From Chelonoidis abingdonii (lineage: Eukaryota; Chordata; Testudines; Testudinidae), in the NCBI RefSeq assembly GCF_003597395.2, contig NC_133782.1, positions 10,285,060 to 10,349,059 of the forward strand: 64,000 nt of DNA, written 5' to 3'. Shown piece after piece: positions 27,401-36,400 of this stretch; position 1 is the first letter of the stretch, and the number at the start of each line of letters is the position of its first letter. Below the pieces are notes generated by a model. It was not told the DNA's origin and did not search any database. It was given only the letters and a program-made list of their open reading frames with translations. Both the position numbers and the translations under genes were made by a program.

Positions 27401-30400
27401 TTTTACCAGAAGTGGGAGATCTTCATAGTAGTTATGGAGCCTTTGTAATTAAGGGTTTGATCCAAATCCTATTGAAATTAATAGAAAGCCAGTTGGATTG
27501 GACCCTAACGTATTAAGAGCAAGGACAAACTCATAAATTAAAGAGCAACGAATCCCCAGGCCCAGTTAACTTGGACCCAAGTGTTCTGAAGGAACTGAAG
27601 AACAAAGGGTGTGAGCTGTTACCAAAAATCTATAATCACTCATCAGAATCAGCAACTGTAAAAGCTGATATTGAGAACAGCAAAAAGTTATGCCTATCTT
27701 TAAGATATGATCACTCTGAGAACCTGAGAATTACAGACTAGTGAACCCTACTTCATTATCAAGTAATCTTGTTGAAATGACAACTAAAAATTGATAAATA
27801 CTATAAAAAAATGCCTAGATGAACATAATATGACAGGGACAAGCCAGCACTGCCTCTGTAAAGCAATATCAAACCTCCCTACCACAGTTCTTTTAGTGTG
27901 TCCAAAAAAACAACAACCAGTAGATAATGGAGAACCAGTTGGACTTTCAAAAAGTCTTCCACAAAATCCCTTCAAGAGGCTATTAAGGAGACTAAGTAGC
28001 CATGGAATGAGAGGCAATGTACTCTCATTAAAGACCAAAAGATTAATCAAATAAGGAACAAACAAAGACTTCAGTTTTCTATTGGACTTTCTCCTCCATA
28101 TAAACTCTAATGTACCTAATGCTAACTCATAGGAAAAAACAACTCCTATAGACACTTTTTCCTCAGTTGTCCATGGATTTCTTTGCTTCCTCTGAAGCAG
28201 CTGGAGCTGATCACTGTCAGGGAAGGAATACTGGTCTAGATGGACCACTGGTCCAACCTGCTATGACAGTTCTTATGTTTCTATCTTATGTGGTGTGTAA
28301 GGAAGGTACCAGTCTCTCAAATGAGGACCAATCATGTTCCACAGTGGAAGAATGGTAGCCTCTCCACCCCATTACATTGGAGGCCTCAATCTGCGATGGA
28401 TAGTATTCTATAGAGGAAAGAGGAATATCCTTACTAAGAGTTTTTGTTTTACCTCTCCAGCAAGTTTGGGGAATGGTCCTTTGTCCTCCTCTTCAAGTTC
28501 AAAGGTGGTTATAACCCATCTCCTTTTTGTACGCCGTAGAGGATGAAGATTTTCTGACTGATAATGATCCAGCCCCTGTTGATATAATAATGAATTCAGG
28601 TCACAAAAGTGGGAGATGACTCTCCCAATAGATTATGAATTGCAGATTTTGCTTTTATGATTAAACTATTTTATAAAAGTCTGAGTATAAACCTAATATT
28701 TTAAAATCATTAAGTTCTCAACAGAACTGGGATTAGAACTTGGAATTTCCTGATTCCCAGCCCTGTGTGGGGTAAAATAGACAAGAAGGAAGAAAGTGAT
28801 TGAGCAAGTGTTGTACCTGTCTACTCTCTAATACAGGAGTTGGCAATATTTCAGAAGTGGTGTGCCAAGTCTTCATTTATTCACTCTAATTGAAGGTTTC
28901 ACGTGCCAATAATACATTTTAATGTTTGTAGAAGGTCTCTTTCTATAAGTCTATAATATATAACTAAACTATTGTTGTATGTAAAGTAAATAAGGTTTTT
29001 AAAATGTTTAAGAAGCTTCATTTAAAATTATATTAAAATGCAGACCCCCCCCCACATATGGGTGGCCAGGACCCTGGCAGTGTGAGTGCCACTGAAAATC
29101 AGCTCACATGCTGCCTTTGGCACGTGTGCCATAGGTTGCCTACCCCTGCTCTAATACTTCCTCTAATACGGAGTGAACTTTTCTCCAAACATGCACACTA
29201 ACAGGCGCAGCCATAAGAACAAATTTGACACTTGGATACAAGGGGGGCAGGTACCTGATGGAAACACTTTTGCAAATAGGCCACTCTTCCCTTCGACTTC
29301 TCAAGCATAAAGGGTTCATCAAAGAGCATGATCTAGCCTTTTAATAATGCAACTAATTCTTCTCTGCCTTTTCACATCATGGTGATTTCTTGCAAGCCAA
29401 GACTAGCACTGCGAATCCTAAACATTTACATATCACTCTACTCCCAATTTTAAATACATTATTTGTTAAGTAAATTAGTAGACTAACAAACCTTGCTGCT
29501 TGTCTTGTCGATAGTCTTTATTAGACTGACACTGTCCTTTTCAGGAGAGATGTTGCTGGCAGCAGTAACCTTATAAAACAAAATGGCTTTAATTAGAGGG
29601 ATGGCTAATTATAAGATGTCTGTGAGTCTTATGTAATATTGTACTTACTCAACAGAAAGTACATTGCCTTTTCAAACAGAAAAAGGAACCAAAAGACATC
29701 TGACTCTAAGAAGAGTTCTCATCAAGCATTTCCCAAATTGTGAAGTATAAAACAGAGCTTGATTTATAGTGGATTGGATTTCTTTATCTCTCCAGAACTT
29801 ACTGAAAGTTGCTAGTATCATAAATTTGTTTATCTTCTTGTAATAGTGTTGCTTCACACCTGACTCCATAAATTTGTGTTTTTTTCCAAATCCAAACAAA
29901 TACTAGGAAATACTAATATTCTGATACGCAGTCCTACAACATACCAGTACTTAACCTAAAAGGATAATTACCGTAGTACAGGGTACTCTTACACAAGCAA
30001 GTGGTCAATTATTTCTTTGCTTTAAGAGTGAGCTCGTTGATTTTTATGGCTTAAAGTGTTAGGTCCTAAAACAAGGACTTGTCAGGTGGGATTTTCAAAA
30101 GCACTCAGTGATGTCAGTATCGTTGGGAGAAGAACCATACCAACCATGAACAATTTTAAAAATCCCACTCTACTTGGTCTGCAGTTGAGATTTTCAGTGG
30201 AGACTAAGGGAGTCAAGACCCCAACTCCCATGGAATTTCAGTAGCTATCTAACTCCCTTGGGCTCCTTTGAAAATTAAAAGAAAGAAGTTCTACAAAACA
30301 ACTTTCACAGCTGTGGCATTTTCAGTGTTGAGCTCACAAGTGAAGGTATGTTTTCAACAAAGCTGAGACTTAGGCTCCATTTTCCAGATGTAGCCTGTAC

Positions 30401-33400
30401 CCACAAAACCGGAATTTTCAATTTTGTAACTGCAAAATTATTTGCAAGGGCAGTCAAGACCACTAAACTATTTTATTTGCAACTGCAATGTAATTGTGGA
30501 TCAAGTGTTGTGAGTGCCGTTTATGACCAGAAGAGAAAGCCCATCCTTTTGAAAGCTTTCTGTCTCTTTAGTTGTGATGCTCTGTACCTCGGGGGAACAC
30601 CCAGCACCCCCATCTATGTTCATCCTTGTAAAATGATTGTGTGGTATCCAATGCAAAGTTTGTCATGTCGGGTGTCTATGGAAGGCTCATGATGTAGTAA
30701 GTATTGCTGTTATAGTGATGTTATAGTTATGTTATGGGTTATAATTTCATGTATATAGTTGTGAGGCTGAAAATGTATCCTTATGGCTTAAAGCAGGCCC
30801 AGACAAGAACTCTCTAAGAGCAGACAGGCAGTTCACACCTCATCTGGGCAGGTATGGGGCAAACCCAGCCCAGTCTCACAGGAACAAAAGATGCTGGCAT
30901 AGGCAACAACAAAAAAATCTGTTAGGGTAGGTCTACACTGTGAAGTTATTGACAAAACGTTTTTCTTTCATGGGTACTTAAAAAAGCAGCCCCCCTCTCC
31001 CCCCCATGAAAGACAACAGTTTTGCCAACGCAAGTAGCAGTGTGAACGCAGCTTTATCAGCAGGGGCTGGAAGTATTTTGTCAGCAAAAGTGCCGACAAA
31101 GTACCAACAAAGAGCGTTTACACACGCTGACTTTTAGCGACAAGGCTGGGTCGACCCAGCTTGTCACTAAAAGCTGTGTGATGTAGACAAGCCCTTAGAT
31201 TCTCGAGGGAGTCACCCCCCTTCCTTTGGTCAGTTTGGAACTGTGATGAAGCAATGCTCACCTGACTCTGAAGCGAGGGGGAAAAGCCAAGAGGAAAGAA
31301 AGGACATGATAAAAAGGAGAGACATTTGCCATGCTCTCTCTCTCTTTTCCACCTACATCTACAGACACCACACCAGGCAACTGAAGTACTGATCAAAGGG
31401 GAGAGCCTGGCTGAAGAGCAACCAGCCCCCCTGTGGTGAGAAGCATCTAAGTTTGTAAGGGCACTGAAAATGTTAAGATCAGCTTAGAATTCGTTTTGCT
31501 TTTATTTCATTTGACCAAATCCCACTTGCTATGCCTTGACTTATAATCACTTAAAATCTATCTTTATAGTTAATATATTTGTCTGTTTATTCTACCTGAA
31601 GCAGTGCATTTGGTCTGAAGTGTGTCAGAGGTTCCCCTTGGGATAACAAGCCTAGTACATATCAATTTCTTTGTTAAACAGATGAACTCATATAAGCTTG
31701 CAAGTCCAGTGGGCATAACTGGACACTGCGAGATGGAGGTTCCTAGGGTTGTGTCTGAGACCAGAGATATTAGCTAGTGTCATTCGGTTACAAGTAGCTG
31801 AGAGCAGCTTACATGCCGGAGGCTGTGTGTGAACAGCCCAGGAGCGGGGTTCTCACAACAGAGCAGGGTAAGGCTGGCTCCCAAAGTCAAGGATTGCAGT
31901 GACCGAGCAGATCACGGGTCCAGATTACACCAGAGGGGAACATCATAATAGTATATGAAAGGACATTATATAGAACTAGTTATCTGCAAACGCAAACAAG
32001 CTTTTCCATGGAAGACCAAGTTTTTATCATAAAGGGCATTAAGCAGAAGCACAGTACAAAGGTCTGCTTTATTGCAACTGAAATTAGTGAAGTTACTCCA
32101 AGGTCTGTACCCATTTCCTTAAACAGCATACAAAAGTGTGAACTGCTGGTCAGAGAAATATTGTTCCTCCTTTCATGGCATGTTATCAGGTCCTCTAGTC
32201 TATCCCCTGGGGAGAGTGCAGGATTGATCCCCCAATGTATACGTTCTAATGCTTCACATGCTAGTTTGAAGTGTCTCCCAGGACCATATTGTGATATGCA
32301 TTGTTAATATCAATTGCTGTTCATTAACTGATTGAACAATATGGTCCACTGGATGGGGCCTTCACCATTTTCCATGGGAAGTTATTCCACAATCTTGTAA
32401 ACCTCAGCTCAGCTCAGCTGCTTGCTCCCCTAGTTACTCTCCTCTTCATTTCATTCCATTATTTTTAGCTACAGCCACTTTGTACCATGCTGATTTCTCT
32501 GTCTTCGGTATTTACACCCTTCCAGTATATGTGGCAGGCAAGTCATTCTCTGCCATTTCCACAGGACCATATCTTGAGAAGTGCTGGCTTCAGGTGCTCA
32601 GCAAGCAGTAACAGAATGTGGCCATAACTCAGTCTGTGCCTGGTAAAGCCCATAACCGTTCCAGTCACACTTCCCTTCCTTTCACTCTACAACACAGACT
32701 CAGGCTGTGGCTACACTTGCAGATGTAGAGTGCCGGGAGTTAAACCAGCCCTTGGAGACAGCAGCAGGGAAAGCGCTGCCGTGTGTTCACTGTTGCTCCT
32801 TGTGACTGTGGAGCACATCCACGTTAGCAGCTCTTACAACGCCACAGAAAGCAGTGCATTGTGGTAGCTATCCCAGTGTGCAAGTGGCTGCAGCGTGCTT
32901 TGGAAAGGGTTAGCAATGCTTAATGGGGCAGGCACAATGTCACATAATGCAGGTTCCCCAATCCCATTGTTCCATGAGCATCCTACTAGATTGCCAGCTG
33001 CTTTTCAAATGAGGGGGTGAGGAGTATGACAGGGAGTGTGTTGCATGTATGTGGGGGGAGAGAAAGTGTGTTTTAGGGGGGCAGAGTGTGTCAGCATGCT
33101 GTCTTGTAAATTCAGACAGAGGCACGGGGAGGGTGGAAACTCGACATCAGCCCCTACCCAGCACCTGTCTCACACACACACACGTACACACACACACGTG
33201 CACAAATGTCCTTTGCAGCAGGAGCATTGCACAGTAATGGTTTGCTTATGATAGTTAATTCTGCAGAAACTTTCACAAATGCTTAACTTCAAGCATCTCA
33301 CTACAGTAGAACCTCAGAGTTATGAACACCTCGGAAATGGAGGTAATTTGCAATTCTGAAATGTTCGTAACTCTGAACAACATGTTATGGTGGTTCTTCC

Positions 33401-36400
33401 AAAAGTTTACAACTGAATATTGACTTAATACAGCTTTGAAACTTTACTATGCAGAAGAAAATGTTGCTTTTAACCATCTTAATTTTAATGAAACAAGCAC
33501 AGAAACAGTTTCCTTACCTTGTCCAATTTTTTTAAAACTTTCCCTTTTTTTAGTTGTTTACATTGAACACGGTACTGTTCTGTATTTGCTTTTTTTTAAT
33601 CATTATTATTATTTCTGCTGCTGCCTGATTGTTCACTTTCGGTTCCAAGTGAAGCGAGTAGTTGAATGGGTCAGTTCGTAACTCTTAGGTTCTACAGTAG
33701 TTCCACTCATCTTAATGGGACTATTCATATGCTTTAAAGTAATTCTTTGTAGGACTGGGCACTGAGATTGGTACTAACACTTATGTATTATTTTCATCGC
33801 TTTACCTTGTAGCAATATCGTCAACTTCTTTGGTTATTTTTTGCCAAAGGGACCTATTTCAAAGAATCATAGACCTGGAAGGGACTTCAAGAGGTCATCT
33901 AGTCCAGTCCCCTGCACTCAAGGCAGAACTAAGTATTATCTATACCATCCCTGACAGGTGTTTGTCCAACCTGCTCTTAAAAATCCCCAATGATGGAGAT
34001 TCCACAACCTCCCTAGGCAATTTATTGCAGTGCTTAACCACCCTGACGGTTAAGAAGTTTTTCCTCATGTCCAACCTAAACCGCCCTTGCTGCAATTTAA
34101 GCCTATGGCTTCTGGTCCTATCCTCAGAGGTTAAGAACAACAATTTTTCTCCCTCTTCTTTGTAACCTCCTTTTATCTACTTGAAAATCGTTATCATGTT
34201 CCCTCTGTCTTCTCTTCTCCAGAAGAAACAAACCCAATTTTCTCAATCTTCCCTCTTAGATCATGTTTTCTAGACCATTAGTCATTTTTGTTGCTCTTCT
34301 CTGGACTTTCTCCAATCTGTCCACATCTTTCCCGAAATGTGGCGCCCAGAACTGGACACAATACTCCAGTTGAGGCCTAATCAGCGTGGAGTAGAGCGGA
34401 AGAATTCCTTCTCGTGTCTTGCTTACAACACACCTGTTAATACATCCCAGAATGATGTTTGCTTTTTTTGCAAAAGCGTTACACTATTGACTCATATTTA
34501 GCTTGTGGTCCACTATTACCCCAGATCCCTTTCCGCAGTACTCTGTCCTAAGCAGTCATTTCCCATTTTGAAGGTGTGCAACTGATTGTTCCTTCCTAAA
34601 TGGAGTACTTTACATTTATCCTTACAGAACTTCATTGTATTTACTTCAGACCATTTCTCCAGTTTGTCCGGATCATTTTGAATTTCAATCCTATCCTCCA
34701 AAGCACTTTCAACCTCTCCCAGCTTGGTACCATCGGCAAACTTTATACGTGTACTCTCTATGACATTATCTAAATCATTGATTAATTGATTTGTAGGCTT
34801 GGAAGGATTAGATTTTTGTTAGTAAATGTTGATTTCACCGAACATACAGAAACTGACAGATTTCCATCCATGATCATTTAAATGTATAGCTAGACAATGT
34901 AAGAAAAATTCTGCTTCAAAATGTGCTAGAATTGATTTAAGGATATTTATTTTGTCTATTATGCTGTTGACAACTTGTGTTTTAATGGGTATAAAGCCTT
35001 ACCTCATCTACTGTCATTAAATAATCAGTGTGTGGCTGCTCCATAACTTCGCACAACTATGAAAATGTTGGCCTGGAGCGGCAAACTGTGGCTCTATAAC
35101 ACAGGGAAACAGGTTGCTTCCAAATATGGGAGGGCTGAGACTAGCTCCTTTCCAGCACAAGGCAACATTCTCTCAGGCACAGGGGCAGGAATTAAGGAAA
35201 CTGTCCCAGTTGTTAGCTGGCGGAGTTCTGCAGCTGAACAAACAACAGAATCCTTGATTTCTTTTGACCAGATCTGACTTGATATGCTTTGATTTATAAT
35301 CTTTATAGTTAATACATTTGGGTTTTTTATTCTACCTAAAGCAGTGTGTTTGCTTTGAAGCATGTCAGAGGCTCCCCTTGGGATAACAACTCTGATACAT
35401 ATCACTTTTCTTTGTTAAATTGATGAACTCATATAAGCTTGCAGCGTCCAGTGGGCATAACTGGACGCTGCGAGACGGAGCTTCCTAGGGTTGTGTCTGA
35501 GACCGGAGATATTGGCTAGTGTCATTCAGTTACAAGTAGCTGAGAGCAGCTTACATGCCGGAGGCTGTGTGTGAACAGCCCAGGAGTGGGGTTCTCACAG
35601 CAGAGCAGGGTAAGGCTGGCTCCCAGAGTCAAAGATTGGAGTGATCGACCAGATCACGGGACCAGATTACACCAGAGGGGAACATCATAATAGTATATGA
35701 AAAGATATTATGTAGAACTAGTTATCTGTAAACACAAACAAGCTTTTCCGGAGAAGACCAAGTTTTTGTCATAAAGGGCATTAAGCAGAAGCACAGTACA
35801 AAGGTCTGTTTTTTTGCAACTGAAATTAGTGAAGTTACTCCAAGGTCCGTACCCATTTCCTTAAACAGCATACAAAAGTGTGAACTGCTGGTCAGAGAAA
35901 TATTGTTCCCCCTTTCATGGCAAGGCTTAACTTCAAGCATGTCACTACAGTAGAACCTCAGAGTTATGAACACCTCGGAAATGGAGGTAATTTGTAATTC
36001 TGAAATGTTTGTAACTCTGAACAAAATGTTGTGGTTCTTTCAAAAGTTTACAACTGAATATTGACTTAATACAGCTTTGAAACTTTACTATGCAGAAGAA
36101 AATGTTGCTTTGAACTGTGACAAAGTGGAACTGTTCTTAATGTTTCCTCTGAATACTGTGTGGGTGCCTCAGTTTCTGGCCGACACTCTGTCTCCTGGCA
36201 ACTAATGGCCCGAGCTCTCCACCCGCCCCCCGTAAGGGTATGCTAAAGGTATGGGAGAACAAAGAGGTCAGGTGACCTCCTGGCCCTGGAAAAGAACTCT
36301 GCAGAGAAGGAGGGGCTGGAGGGGGTTTCAGTTGGGAGCTCGCCGGGGACGGGAAGTGAGGGCAGATGGGGCTGTCTGGCTTGCTGGGCCCCAGAATGGA

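Larger units (their letters stand above)
31500..35066. repeat. tandem duplication, copy A
   Basis: This block is repeated in the same order at 35246-38582: a leading sequence with tcatataagcttgca and gggcataactggac, then tacatgccggaggctgtgtg, a Tigger-like MITE, CR1 antisense sequence and a trailing block (tttccatccatgatcattta). Copy A has about 1.1 kb (32181-33283) absent from B. In one 165-base stretch compared by eye, roughly 8% of bases differ, so the duplication is old. It lies in CDH26 intron 1 and contains no exon. Confidence 0.85.
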